Source: CAWKAV01 sp963847735
GTDB lineage: Bacteria; Desulfobacterota; Desulfuromonadia; Desulfuromonadales; BM103
Reading direction: 5' to 3'
Assembly: GCA_963847735.1 (NCBI GenBank)
Contig: CAWKAV010000016.1
Location: 186,001 to 250,000 of the forward strand
DNA length: 64,000 bases
This document shows positions 37,951 through 51,538 of the stretch, in pieces; position 1 is the first letter of the stretch; each line of letters opens with the position of its first letter. A model generated the notes under the pieces. That model saw only the letters and a program-made list of their open reading frames with translations. It did not search any database and had not been told where the DNA came from. The position numbers and the translations under genes are program-made.

Positions 37951-40900
37951 TTAGCGCTTGATCCGTAGCGTAAAATCTTTCATCTGGTAGATGACTTTGC
38001 CATCCACCGACAGGAAACCATTCGCCTTGAGCAGCCTCTGCTCATCATCCTTCGCCGTGATCACCGCCTCGACCTGAACACGGTCGTTGCTCGGGATGAT
38101 CTGGCCGCGATAGTTCCAGCAGTGCTTTGCACCAAGCACCATCGTTTCAAACACCTGGTCAGCATCTCCTCCCCAGCGCTTCACCGCCACCACTTTGAGG
38201 AGTTGCAGGAAGGATTCGAGGCCAAGCGAGCCCGGGCAGACCGGATCCTGATAAAAATGGGCTTTGAAGAACCATTCGTCCGGATCGACAATCTTGCTGC
38301 CACGGATGAAGCCGAGACCGTCCGGACCGCCGTCGGCAACCAACAGCTCGATATGATCAATCATGCGCATTCTGGTCTCAGGGAAGGGCACATCGGCAGG
38401 ATAATCGAACTGCTCGGCCCGGGCAAGTTCTGACTCTGTCGGCTGGTAGAGCCGGGCGTCACGCACGCCGACCTGCTGGGCCAGCGACGCGGCCGAAAAG
38501 AAGCCGAACACCGTATCGCCGGAATAGACCGGGCCCTGCCGATCACTGATTTCGAAATCGTAGCTCTGGATGATCATGCCGCCGCTGCTGGCGATGCGAG
38601 TGATCTTGACCCTGGTCGTCAGCGTGCCGGACTGCGGCGTGACCGGACGGTGCTGAACGGCGTTGCCGTCAAGGTTGCGGAACTTGAGGTCTGTCGCGCT
38701 GGAAAGGGCCGAGCCGAGATAAGCCGCCAGCCAGCCACAAGGCTGCAGGCCGGTTTCAAGCAAAACACTGAATGGCATCTCAGGTTGTCGCCCCGCCTGG
38801 AAATACCAGGCGTCAGCCGGCACGTCATACTCGGCGATGCAGGTGGCACCCTCTTGCAGCTCGAAGGGTTCGCCGGTGACATCGATGACTCGATCGAGGA
38901 ACTGGAACGGCGGCCCCGGCAGGCGCGCGATCTTGCGTTCCCGGTCAAAAACCCGGTACGGCTCGCCGAACGCCTCCGACGGCTTGCCGGTCGAAAACGC
39001 CAGTATTTTTTCGTAATCGTAGCGTACGCAAGGGACTGCCCCCACAGTTAAGGGGTCTGTCCCAAGCCCGTTTGTTTCCACAACATTGAACTGTTTCTCA
39101 AAACCGGGGGCAGTCCCAAGAACCCCTTCCCACAACCCCTCCACCTTCTCCCGCGTCAACCCGGCCAGCCGAATCGACATATTGGGGATCTCGACGATCG
39201 GCTTACCATCGGCAAACATCAGTGCATCGACAATCGCAAAGGGTTCCGGTGCGTAGCCGAGCTGCTTGACGCTCACCTGGTAGGTGACGGTCCTGGTCGT
39301 CTCAATCACCTGGCCGCGACACTTCAGGCCACTGTCGACGCCGGGAACCGGCTCGCACCAGGTGGTGCCTGCCTCGCCGACCCAGCCCATACGCAGCAGG
39401 TAGATGCGCAGGGTGTGCATGCAGCATTCATACATCAGGGTACCGGGCATGACGTTGTCGTCGCAGAAATGACAGGTCAGGAACCAGTCGTCAGGGTGGA
39501 TGTCCATCTCGGCGCGAATCTGACCGAGTCCGTAGCGCCCACCTCGCGGATCAAGTTCAATCACCCGGTCGACCAGCTTCAGGTAGCCACCCGGTAAAGT
39601 GTAGGGTCTGGTTATTTTCAGGCGGTCAAAGGGTTCACCAAAGGCCGCACCAAGATTCCCGGCGTAGATAGCATCGACCTGGGTTGCATCGTAAGATTCC
39701 ACGTCCAGCGGAACCAGGTCACGCCAATCCCCCGGCTTGATACCGGGCTGTGGCATCAGATCAAGCCTGGTGTGTACGATGCCCTGCCCGGCGGCCAGTT
39801 CCTGTTCGGTAAAGAAGCCAGCACAGCCGTTCTTCATTGACAGCAGAGGCTCGCCGTTGACGGTGCCCTCAAAATTGAAGCGGAACAGGTAGGTCTGGTT
39901 CTGGCGGAAGAACCGTTCGATCCTGATGTCGTAGCGAACCACATCGCCCGGCACCGGTAGACCGCGATGGAAGGTGACCACGGCATCAAGCAGCCGGTAG
40001 ACCGCCTTGCCTTTATTGATAAAATCGATCCCCAGGTAACCGGACAGGAACAGGTCGGCCTGGCCAGCCTCGACCGCGATGCAGGTCGGGATGCGGCCGC
40101 CGTCGAGGTACCAGCGATCGGAGGTGACGTCGTGCTCGGTGACCACCCGGCCGCTGCTCATCGAGCGTGGTTCGCCCTCGATCGTCATGATGCGATCAAC
40201 CAGCATCAGCGGCTCGTCGGGCAGCCGTACCCGGGTCGGGTAGCTGTCGACCTCGGCGAACTCCGGCCCGAGCATTCTGGCGATCGAGCCGACGGCAAAC
40301 TCCATGCACATCTCTCGATTGAAAAGTGGGGGATGGCCAGGCGCTGCCCCCCGATGTTCCGACATGAGATTTTCGCGTACCGCGTGCCGCGTGCCACGTG
40401 CCGTTTCCATGATCGTGTCACCATTAGCCACCATTTTCTGCAACAGCGTCATCTGCAGGTTGATGTTTTCGATCAGCGTCTTCTCCATGGTGTCGGCAAA
40501 GTGCAGATAAGCTTCATGAGCTTTAACATTCAACGCCGCAGTCTCGGTCATCTGTGCGAACAGCGGATCGACGATCGTCCCCATGCTGTTAAAATTTTCG
40601 CGCTCCGCACCTGTTTGCCATAGCCTCATTGGCGACGGCGGGTTGCTCGTCCCGCGTCCCGAACACTCCGGGGCTGTTATCGTCGCCAAAGGTTGAGCTA
40701 TCGCTTCTTTTTCAGCAACCGGAGTTTGTTCAGGCAATGCAGCAGGTTCAAACGGGGCCCCACCAATAACAGTGCTGATCCTCGGCCCGGAGAAACTCTC
40801 GGCCACAGTCATAGTCTCCGGATAGAGGGCGGCAAGGTTCACCGGCAGCCGCTCCGCCAGGCAGTTGGCCAGCAGGCGCAGGATCAGTGACGCGGCCTTC

Positions 40901-43900
40901 TGCCCCGGGTAACAGGCCGCCCTGGCCAGATGTGGCCGGCCATCCAGAATACTGCTGATCATACGGCTGCAGGAATTGCCAGGCCCCATCTCGAGAAAAA
41001 TCCGCACGCCATCCGCATAAGCCTGTTCGATGACCCTGGTGTAATCGACGGTGTCCAGAGCCTGGCTGAGGATGACATCGGCGGCACTTTCCGTGGTGAC
41101 CCGGTATCTCACGCCGAGAGCACCGCTGTAGAAGGAGATTCCTTCCGGCACAGTCACCGGGAAGAGATGCAGATCCCGGTAGGCTTTTGCCACCGGTTCA
41201 GCAACTTCGCAATGCACCGTCGTCACGCCGCGCAACGGCAGGAAATGTCCTTTAACTTCACGGGCCAGCGCTTCAACCTGCCGTCGGTCGCCACCGATCA
41301 CACATTCCCGGTGCGTATTGACGATCAGCAGGTAGGCTCTGTCCTTGCCGACCAGCGCCTGCCTGACCTGCGCGGCGGGCACATCGACAAGGCCAAGAAC
41401 CCAGTCGACCTTTTCAGCCTTGCTCAGCCCCCAGACCTTGCGCGCGGCCTTGCATTCACCGGCAAGATCATCCGTGAAGAGGGTCGAATCACTGAGCCTC
41501 TGCGCCATGCCGTCGCGGTCTTTCCAGGCGCCGAAGGAGAACAGCCCGGCCGATTCGCCGAGGCTGTAGCCGCTCACCGCGCGGGGTTCGATACCGAAGC
41601 TGCGCACCAGGTCACTGACCGCGGTGCCGAGGGCAACCTGGCCGATGACCAGGGCATTGTGATTGTCATGCAGGGTCTCGGCCAGCTCGGTTTTCCAGAA
41701 ATACTCGGGCAGGAACTGACGGGCCAGAAACTGGCTGCGGGCATCCTGGTTGCTGTAGACAGCCGGCCAGAGAGCAGAAAGATCGCGACCCATTCCGGCA
41801 AAGTGGTTGCCGGAGCCGGGGAATATGAACGCCACCTCGCCCTGCGAGGCCAGTGGCTCGGGAGTATAAGAAAAACCGATCGCGAAAGCCGGTCGACCGC
41901 GTCGTACCATTGCCGCCAAGTGTTTTGGACGGATTATTCTGCAGGCAAAGCGACGCATGCTCGAGTTGATCGAGCAATTCCGAACGACTCGCAGCCACCA
42001 TGGCCAGGCAGAGCTTGTGTTTCTGATCGAGGGCGCAATCACGATACCATAGCACCGCCAGCTGCTCGATCCCGCCGTCAGGGGCCATGGCGACAAAATC
42101 CTGCAGTTTGGCGATCTTCGCGATCAGACCCTCAACGGTGTCGGCTTCGAGGGCAAAAAGCCCCTCATCAAGGGCGCCGAGCGGACGTTCGGCAAAGGTC
42201 GGGCTGGTTGGCGACTTTTTATCCTCGCTGGCCTCGAGCAGGAGATGAGAACAGGTGCCGTCAATCCCGAGGCCACTGACCAAAGCCCGGCGCGGACCAT
42301 CGGCCCGGTTGCGTAACCAGAACTGGGCGGCCTCAACAGCGATGAAGCGGCGCTTGCCACGCACCCAGTCATAGCGCATCGCCTGCAGATTGCGCAGCGG
42401 CGGTAGAATCTGTTGTTGCAGGCAGAGCGTCGCTTTGATCAGCGAGGCCAGTCCGGAGGCAGCTCCGGTATGGCCGACATCAGCCTTGGCACTGCCGATG
42501 TAGCATGGGATTCTGCGGTCTGTCTGGCACCAAAGTATGCGCCCAGGACGTTGGCTTCCAGCTCATCCTCAACGGCCAGGCCGCTGCCGTTGGTTTCCAG
42601 GTAGCTGACCGACTCCGGAGTGATGTCAGCCTCCAGGCCAGCTCTTCGCAGGGAAAGCCGATAAGCGTTTGCGTCCGGCGCGCCATCTTCAACGCGGCCA
42701 CCGGTTGCCGTGCCGATTCCCCTGATGATGGCGTAGATACGGTCACCATCCTGCTTGGCATCATCGAGACGCTTGAGGATGACCGCGGCGGCTCCCTCGC
42801 CGACCAGAGTGCCGTCGGCGTGCTTGTCGAAAGGGCGTACCGCACCATTTGCTGAATACGGGCGTAGCGCGTGCCGGCCGAGCACCGCACGCAGCTCGCC
42901 GGCCATATCGGTTGCACCGACAATCGCCCGGTTGATGGAACCTTCCTGCAGGGCGCGTACCCCGACTTCGAGAGCCCTCAGTCCGGAATTCTCTTCACTG
43001 GACAGGGTAAAGCTGGGGCCGCCGACCCGGAATTCCTTGGCCACCCGGCTGGCAACGATGCTGCCGAGCGCGCCCATAACCCGGTTGGCGCTCAAGGCCG
43101 GCCCCGCAGACTCGCGCAGGGCGGCAATCCACCGGTCGAGTTCTGCTTCGGAAAGTTCACGTCCGAGCTGCTTCGCCCACTGGCGGGCCAACTTCTGCAC
43201 TCCCCAGCGAAAGCTGAAGTTGGTGGCATTGAGATCCAGGCCGGTGCCGATGAACACCCCGGTAAAGAGCAAATCCTCTTTCTTCAGACCGGCATCTTGC
43301 AGCGCCTCGTCGGCGACCTTGAGCATCAGCAGCTGCCGGGGCAGCATTTCGTCGATCTCTTTCGGCGGGATGCGAAAAACACCGGGGACAGCCTGTACTT
43401 CGGGAATAAAAAAACCTTTAAAGTCTGTTTTATCCAAGCCATCCTCACGGAACCATCGGCTCTCTTCCGCACCCCACCAATGGGCGGGACGCTGCGGCGA
43501 CACATCGGCATCCCCCCCCAGCAACCGACTGCGCAAAGCGGTGAGCGAATCCCATGGACCAAAATGCGCTCCCATACCGACAATAGCCACCGGCTGACTC
43601 TTCTTTTTGAAGGACGGGTGGTAGGCAACAGAACTTTTCGCCGGCTTTTGCGGAATCCATTCTTCGACCAACAGGTGGGCGTTGATGCCGCCGAAGCCGA
43701 AAGCGCTCACAGCCGCCCTGCGTGGCTGACCTTTCTTACGCGGTTTCCATGGTTTCGATTGCTGCAGGACGCGAAAAGGACTCGCCTGCATATCAATGCC
43801 CTTGGCCGGAGCCGAAAAGTTAGCGGTCGGCGGCAGGGTGCGTTCTTTCAGCGCCAGCAGAATTTTCATCAGGGCGGCGGAACCGGCGGCGGTCAGCAAA

Positions 43901-45003
43901 TGACCGATATTCGATTTCACCGAACCGATCACGCACTGTCCGGGCTGCCAGCCGTCCTCTCCCCACAGGCTTTTCAGGCTGGAGAATTCGACCACATCTC
44001 CGACCGGGGTGCCGGTTGCATGACACTCGATCAGATCGACATCGGATGGTGACCAACCGGCCTGCTGGTAGGCGGAGCGCATGGCCCGCAGCTGACCTTC
44101 GGAAGCTGGCGCCAGCAAGCTGCCGCCGAGATCGTTGGAAAGGCCGATACCACGAATGACGGCGTAGATATGATCGCCGGCCCGTACCGCGTCCTCGGTG
44201 CGCTTGAGCAGGAACATGCCGCTGCCCTCACCGACCACCAGACCGTCGCCCCTGGCATCGAAAGGAGAGCAGCGACCGGAGGGCGACAGGGCGTGCAACT
44301 GGCAGAAACCCATCTGGGTGTAGAGCGAATCAGGACGTGACAAGCCGCCGGTCAGCATGGCATCAGCGCGTCCGGTCAGCAATTCATCGACCGCAAGCTT
44401 GATGGCATAAAGCGACGAGGCACAGGCTGCATCAAGGGTGTAGCAGGTGCCACCGAGGCCGAGGGCCTTGGCGAGGAGACCGGCAGGCAGCCCCGCCACG
44501 TAACGATTCAGGGGATCAACCGAAGGTAGCGTTGACCTGTGTTGCCTGCCGAAAAGTTTTTCTTCGAAAGTGCGGCCGAGATAATTACGGGCCATTGTTG
44601 AGGAGTGTTCGCTGGGCAACGCCAGATTGCCGATAATGACGCCGACCCGCTCACGATCGAGCTGGTCAATGCGGCCATCGCTGAAAGCCTGGTGCCCGGC
44701 ACGCAGCAGCAGGCGGTACAGCGGGTCAAGCCCGGCCAGGAAACCGGCATCTATGTCGAGGCCGGCAATCGCAGTCGGGTCAGCCTCGTCGTCGATGAAG
44801 CAGCCCTTTTTCGAATAAATCTTGTCAGGGGTGCCCACTGCCGGATCAAAGGCTTCCTTGGCATCGAGCAGCCAGCGCCCCTGCGGCGGTTGACGCGAGG
44901 TGTCAACGTTGCCGACAATCGTCTCCCAGAAAAGGTCCAGGGTCGGTGACAAGGGGAATACGCCGCCGACCCCGACAATTGCAACCGATTTGCCGTGCTT
45001 CAT
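37951..45003 (-). CDS. pfaC: PfaC-type PUFA synthase subunit, KS-CLF-AT-DH-DH (two frameshifts)
   Basis: About 2350 residues after restoring one missing base (near 42525) and one extra (near 41905). Domains: KS with active Cys in DAACASS (~195); a second KS lacking the cysteine, the chain-length factor (~480-960); an acyltransferase with GYSLGES (~1150) followed by a linker to about 1560; two FabA-like double-hotdog dehydratases with RWYLDGGRIP (~1636), HFCDDNVMPGT (~1846), AWYFQAGRQPEMP (~2068) and HFYQDPVCPGS (~2251). No AGPAT domain is present. In gamma-proteobacteria the AT is separate PfaB; here it is fused, as in myxobacterial Pfa3. ATG 45003 follows the pfaA stop by two bases. Confidence 0.88.
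39032..39117. repeat. Palindromic GGGACTG-type repeat inserted in the pfaC frame
   Basis: GGGACTGCCCCC (39032-39043) and GGGGGCAGTCCC (39106-39117) form a perfect 12-base inverted repeat, with a related AAGGGGTCTGTCCC between. It stays in frame and encodes a non-family stretch of about 30 residues (GTAPGFEKQF...GTDPLTVGAVPC) in the linker between the two dehydratases. It looks like a mobile palindromic element. Confidence 0.6.
40374..40401. repeat. 7-base tandem repeat in a pfaC linker
   Basis: Four copies of CGCGTGC with two substitutions (CGCGTAC, CGCGTGC, CGCGTGC, CACGTGC). It encodes a low-complexity basic stretch (TARGTRHAVRE) in the linker between the acyltransferase and first dehydratase of PfaC. 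Confidence 0.65.
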
Positions 45004-45005
45004 CC

Positions 45006-48000
45006 TCAGGCAACTCCCTGCAGCTTGTTGCGCTGGAAGCTCGTATTCAGCGAAACATTGATTACACATTCGTAATCTTCGATACGGGCGATCAGGGCGC
45101 CACTGGCCGGGTCGACAAAGTCGATCTCCGCGGCCGCCTTGCTGGCGCTCTGGCTGGTCACGCGCACCCTGATTTCCACCCCGGTCTCGGGGAACCGGTC
45201 CTGGTACTGGCGGTAGCGGCCGGCAAAGACCGGCAGGGAGCCCGACTGGTAACGCTCAAAGCTCCAGAGGATCATCAGCTGGAAGCTGCTGTCCAAAGCC
45301 AGCGGGTCCGCCAGCCAGGAGTTACGCAGCGGCTGCCGAATCCATTCGGTCGGCTTTGGTGCTGGACGGACCAGCGATGCGATACCATCAACGGAACAGC
45401 CGAGCATTTCACGAATACCATGAAAGTCGGGGCCGTGGAAAAGTCGGTCCGGGCAGTAGAGTTCCTCCATGGCGCGGGGATAAACCGGCAGCTCGAGCCG
45501 TTCCATCGCCGGCTTTCTGTCCGGAAGTTTGGTTGCCAGTACCATTCTGGCCCGGGAGTGGATAAACTGCTGACCTGCGGTGGTCATGCCGGAGAGTTCC
45601 ACCGGCACGACATGCATCCCGCCGCTTTTGAAGGCCTTGCCGGTCATCACTTGCAGGGTGTGGGTCTGGCCCTGTTCAAGGGTGACGCCCTTCAGGACAC
45701 GCAGATCGTTGAAGCCGTGGAAACGCAAGCCCGGATTATTGTGGATCGCAGCGTGCGCCATCCACTCAATAATCATGGCCATCGGCAAAACGGCCTTACC
45801 GTCAATCACGTGAGATTTAAGGAATGGGTACTGTTCAATGGAGATTTCGAGGTCAAATGCCTTGGAGATATAGATATTTTCATGGGCATGAGCGGGGCTT
45901 TCGCTCACCGCCTCTTCGCGTCCGCCGAGGATCACCAGTTCCACCGGCCCGCCCGGCGGCGTGGCAATTTCCTCGACCAGGTAATCGGCACCGGCCTTGA
46001 GGTCGATCACGGCAATGCCTTCCGCGGCAAAGACTTTTTTCAGGGTCGGCGTCACCATGCCACCGTCCCAGGGGCCCCAGTTCAGGGCAAGCACCCGGCA
46101 GTCCGGACGCAGCCCGGCCTGTTCCTGTGCGATCTTGTTGAGGATCTCGTTGGCCACGGCGTAATCAACCTGACCGGTTCGACCGTAACGACCGGTCGAT
46201 GAGGAGAACATCACCATCAGGCTCAGGGCTTCTTCGGCGAGAGCCGCCAGCAGATTACGCAGACCGGTGATCTTGGTGGTGTAAACCTGCTCGAATTGCT
46301 CGATCGTCTTGTCTTTGATCAAGCGGTCGGCCAACACCCCGGCACCGTGAATCAGGCCTTTGATCGGACCGTACTCTTCGCGGACATCCTTGATGACCGC
46401 GACGACGGCATCACCATCACGCAGGTCGACGGAGCGATAGATCGCCTGGCCGCCCGCCGCCTTGATGCGCTGCAGGGTCCTGCGGATCTCGCGGTTGCCA
46501 AGAATCGCCTGACACTTCTCACCAACCTCTTTCGGCTTGAGTGTGCCGGGAGTATGAGCGAGCAGAGCCTTTTTTGATCTCGGCTTCACCGGACAGGCCG
46601 TCCAGCCAGGGGGGTTCAGCCTGTGGCGCTTCACTGCGGCCAAGCAGCAGCAGGGTCGCACGACTGGAAGCCGCCAGAGCAACTGCCACCTCGGCAGTCA
46701 CACCACGGGCACCGCCACTGATCACCACCACATCACCATAACTGACCGGTGAATCAAGCGGCTCGCCGGGCAGCGACTCTTCAACCAGTCGCAGGCCATA
46801 CAACCCCTCACTCGAGAAACCGATTTCCTGGGCACCGTCAACAAGAAGCTCGGCGACCAGCATTTCAGCGGTCTTGTCGGCGTCCAGCAGGTCGCCGGCA
46901 AGATCGAATGCCCTGCAGGCAACCTCAGGCCATTCGTGTCCGGCGGTTTTAGCCAGTCCGGCCAGCCCTCCCGACAGGGCATCCTTGACCGGGCCACCCC
47001 CGGGCAGGCCGAAGCGACCATTCAGACGTGACACCGTCGCCAGCACCGCCCCGGCCTTGTCGGCCGCAGCATTGAGCGCCGGTGCGGTCAACTGCATCAG
47101 CTGAAAAGCCTGCTGCAGGAAAAGATCATCAGCGCCGGCCAGCGGAGTCAGAAGGACCAGTCCGGCCAGTTTATCTGCCGGAACAAGACCATCGAGCCGC
47201 TCGAGATTGATTTTCTCCGCGCCCAGGTTTTGCGCCGCCAAGGCTGTGCAGAGTGCCTCCGTCAGGGCCGAGCCATCATCACTGACCCAGATCAAGGTGT
47301 CTTTAGGCAGCTTGAGTGAATCACGATTCTTTTCAACCGGCAAGGGGACCGCCTTGAGAACTTTCCGTCTCAACACCGCTGCCCACAGACGGCAGCTCGA
47401 AGGGAACTTCAGGTTTTGCCACAGGCTCACTGGTTGCCGAGACACTCGCCAGGAAATCGACGATCTGGCCGACGGTCTGCAGGGTGCCGAGATGCTCCGG
47501 CTTGATCGCCGGGGCCGTGGGCAGCCGATCCTGAAGGGCGGAGAGGATTTCCACTCGCTTGATCGAATCGATGCCGAGGTCGGTGTCAAGCGCCATCTCC
47601 AGTTCCAGCATCTCGACCGGGTAACCGGTTTTGGCGGCGATCACCTCCAACAGGGCAGTGGCCACAGCGTCCCGGTCAAGCGGGCTGACCGCCGTCACGA
47701 CTGTCGACGGTTTGGAAATTTTACTGCTGGCCGCAGTCAGGTGATCGACGATCTGGCCAAGAGTCTGCAATACACCAAGGTCTTCCGGCTTGACCAACGG
47801 AGCCTCGGGCAGCTTCTCCTGCAGGGCGGAGAGGATTTCCACTCGCTTGATCGAATCGATGCCGAGATCGGTGTCAAGCGCCATCTCCAGTTCCAGCATC
47901 TCCACCGGGTAACCGGTCTTTTCGGCAATGACGGCAAGCAGGGTTGCCGAGACGACACTGCTGTCAATACCGGGGGCTGCGGCCACTGCAGCGGTGGTGA

Positions 48001-51000
48001 CCACTGCGGGAGACGCGATGATCGGCAGAGCGGGCATGCCGGCAGTCAGATGGGCGATGATCTGGCCGAGCGTCTGCAGGGTGCCGAGATCTTCCGGCTT
48101 GACCGCCGGCGCCCCGGGCAGCTTTTCCTGCAGGGCGGAGAGTATTTCGACTCGCTTGATCGAATCGATGCCGAGATCGGCATCGAGAGTCATCTCCAGT
48201 TCCAGCATCTCCTCGGGATAGCCGGTCTTCTCGGCGATCACCGTCAGCAGCACCGCGGCAACCCGGTCGCCGTCAACAACAGGAGCAACCGGCACAACGG
48301 CTTCGGTCGGCTTCGGTTGCCTTGTTGCGACGGCCGGGGCAACGACCGGCTGAACCGGCGTAGCCGGGGACTGTGGCATAACCGAGACGGCCACACTGCT
48401 CAACGGCTGCCCCTGCAGCAGACGGCTCTGCTGCTCAACCAGGTGGAGGAAGGATCGTGTGGTCGATTCCTGGCCGGAAAGAAACTGCTGGTGCAGGCGC
48501 GACGTCTGTTCCTGCAGATTCTGCAAGGCCTGCATGCTCTGCCGGGTCATCTGCAGCGCTTCCTGCAGGGAGTCGGTATTAGCAAACCCTGCTGCTGTGG
48601 TCGGGATCAGGGTTTCGGTCGAGACTTGAACCGACGCCGGCGCGGCCATTGAAGGCGCTGCGACTTGCGGCGATACGGCCGGGCGCTTCGGCGGACGTTT
48701 GAAATAGTTGGCGCCGGTCAGAGGTATTGTCATGCCGGGCTTTTTGCTTTGCAGCGACCGGCAGGAATCGGCGAAGCCCTCATCCCAGCGCGCCAGCTCA
48801 ACCGGGGCGCCAAGCACCGTCAGCTGCGCCAGGGCACGGGCCAGGTCATGGATCCCCGAACGTTTGCCATTCGAAGCATCGACAGCAATCGCCTGATGCT
48901 GTCGATCGCTGAGGATCGCCTTGACCATACCGGTCAGCCTGGCACCGGGGCCAACCTCGAGGAAAGTGCGTATGCCGGCGGCGTGCATCGTCTCGATTTC
49001 GGCGACAAAATCGACCGGGCGGGCCAGCTGGGTGGCCAGAATGGCGCGGGCCTTTTCAGCGGATCCAGGATAGGCCTGTCCGGTCGTGTTGGAGTAGACA
49101 GTGGCGATCGGTTTATTGAATTCAATCACCCGCAGACGTTCACCGAACGGTTCACTGGCATCGGCGACCAGTTCACTGTGGAAGGCCGCAGCCACGGCGA
49201 GCCGCTTGTAACGCAGGCCCTGCGTATCGAGCAGGGGTGCGGCTTTTTCGATCTCGGCCGTCGCTCCGGAGAGGACACCCTGTTCAGGGGTGTTGCGATT
49301 GGCCAGCACCAGCCTGAGGCCGGAGTTCTTGAGAAACGCTTCGACCTGGGCCAGCGGCGCAGAGACCGCCAGCATCGAACCACGATCGCCGTCACCGGCG
49401 GCCATCAGCTCACCGCGCAGGCGGGAGAGCGCGTGCAGGTCGTTAATATCAAAATATCCACCGCAGCATAGCGCGGTCAGCTCGCCATAACTGTGACCGG
49501 CATAGGCCCCAGCTGTGACCCCGAAGGCGGCGAGCACGTCCCGGACGCCGAGGCTGACCGCACCGAGGGCCGGCTGGGCAACTTCAGTCGCCTGCAGGCT
49601 GGTTGCATTCCGGTCCCTGGTGGTCTGGTCAAAGGCGGGCCGGGGATAAACGAGATCAGCCAGGCGGCCCCGTTCACCACCGGCATTATCCGAAAAGGCG
49701 CGATCGGCAGCGATGAACGCTTCGAGAAACTGCGGAAACTGGATCGCCAGGTCTTTGAGCATGCCCGGATACTGGGCACCCTGTCCCGGAAAGAGCATGG
49801 CCAGGCCGCCACTCATTTCACCCCTTGCGAAGAAAGTTCCGTCGGGAGTGTTCCACGTACTCTGACCGCGGTTGCCACGCAGCATACTCAAGGCACCTTT
49901 CACCTGGGCGGCGACTTTGGACTTGTCTTTTTCGACGACCAGCGCCAGGCGGCAGGGCTGTTGCGCATCAAACTCGCGGCGACTCAGATCGGCGGCCAGG
50001 CGCACGGCTGACCACGAGGCTTCTGCCGGGAAGCTTTGCAGAGCAGATTCAAGTCCGTTTTCGTCGGCGGCACTGAACGTCACAATCTGGACATCACCCT
50101 GCCAGTCCGCAGCAGCCTTGCGCGAGCGGTGCTCTTCGAGCAGGCAGTGAAAGTTGCTGCCACCGAAGCCGAGGGCGCTGATACCGGCCCGACGTGGATG
50201 ATCGCCGCGCGGAATCCAGGGCCGGGCCTCGCTGTTGACGTAAAATGCCGAACCTGCGGAGGTCACCGTCGCCTGGGGCATCTCGACCTTGATGGTCGGC
50301 GGCAGGGTTTTGTTGTAAAGTGCCAGGGCTGCCTTGATCAGGCCGGCAGAACCGGCCGCCGCCTTGGTGTGACCGATCTGAGATTTGATCGAGCCGATCG
50401 CGCACCAGGGCGTTTCCGCTGCGCCAAAAACTTCTTTCAGGGCGGTCACTTCGACAGCATCGCCTACCTTGGTGCCGGTACCGTGGGCTTCGATCAATTC
50501 AATGGTCTGCGGATCGACTCCGCCTTGCTCATAGGCCCGCCGCAGCGCCTTCTGCTGACCGGCGGCGCTCGGCTCGTAAATGGCCGAACCGCGGCCGTCG
50601 CTCGACGCACCGATGCCCTTGATGACAGCATAGATCCTGTCGCCATCACGTTCGGCATCGGCCAGACGTTTGATGATGACAATTCCCAGACCCTCGCCTA
50701 GAGTGGTCCCATCGGCGTTATCGGCAAAGGGTTTGGCATGTCCGGAAGGTGAGAGTGCCGGCGTCTTGCTGAAACAGGTGTACATGAAGATATCGTTGAA
50801 AGTGTCGATACCACCGGTCACCACCATGTCGGACTTGCCGGCGGCCAGTTCCAACGCGGCCAGGTTGAGGGCACTCAGCGAACTGCCGCAGGCCGCATCG
50901 ACCACACAGTTGGTGCCGCCAAAATTGAAATGTTTGCTGATCCGCCCGGCGACCACGTTGCCAAGCAGTCCGGGAAAGGAATTCTCCTGCCAGGGCACAT

Positions 51001-51538
51001 AGGAGTCGCTGATGCGTTGTATGACGTCATCGGCGATTGCATCGGCGACACCGGCGTCTTGCAACGCCTCGCGCCAGCGCGGGTGGCCGAGGCGCGCACC
51101 CAGCGGCACCACCAGCTCCAGCGTTCCGGTTACGCCAAGAATCACGCTGACCCGTTCGCGGTCGAATTCTCTGTCGGCAGTGTATCCGGCATCCTGCAAC
51201 GCCTGATCGACAACCACCAGTCCGAGCAACTGCGATGTATCAATCGCCTCCATGGCGTTGGGCAGCACACCGTATTCCATCGGATTGAAATCGACCGGTG
51301 AAAGGAAACCACCGTATTTTGCGTAAACCTTGTCGGCAGCTTTGGGGTCCGGATCGAAATAATCATCAGATCGCCAATGAGTTTCGGGAACCTCGATAAT
51401 CGCATCGGCGCCATTCTTGATATTGGTCCAGAACGTGCCTTTATCCTCTGCCTGGGGGAACAGGCAGCCGATCCCGACAATTGCCAGCGGCGTCGTTGCC
51501 GCTGCAAGCCGGGTTTCTTCTTCACTGTTTTTCTTCAA
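45006..51538 (-). CDS. pfaA: PfaA-type PUFA synthase subunit, KS-AT-ACPx3-KR-DH (two frameshifts)
   Basis: About 2176 residues after removing two extra bases (near 47370 and near 46575). Domains: KS with Cys217 in DAACGSS; malonyl-type acyltransferase with GHSYGEL (~684); a Gln-rich linker; three ACPs with DADLGIDSIKRVEI-type motifs (~1126, 1229, 1326); KR with VVISGGARGVTAEVAVALA (~1604) and catalytic FSSSTGRYGRTGQVDYAVANE (~1790); PKS-type DH with HVIDGKAVLP (~1910). This is the PfaA layout and the synthase works iteratively on ACP-bound chains without oxygen. It overlaps pfaD (ATGA) and is followed by pfaC after two bases. Confidence 0.9.
47440..48240. repeat. Three tandem ACP-encoding repeats in pfaA
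   Basis: The motif CTCGCTTGATCGAATCG recurs at 47553, 47842 and 48151, with spacings of about 289 and 309 bases. Each marks one acyl-carrier domain with an invariant serine in GIDSIKRVE. The unequal spacing reflects variable linkers, so these are diverged domain repeats and not an assembly duplicate. Confidence 0.8.

Noticed and set aside
47440..48240. Tandem repeat as assembly duplication
   Set aside because: The copies are diverged and have different linker lengths, as expected for genuine ACP domains.
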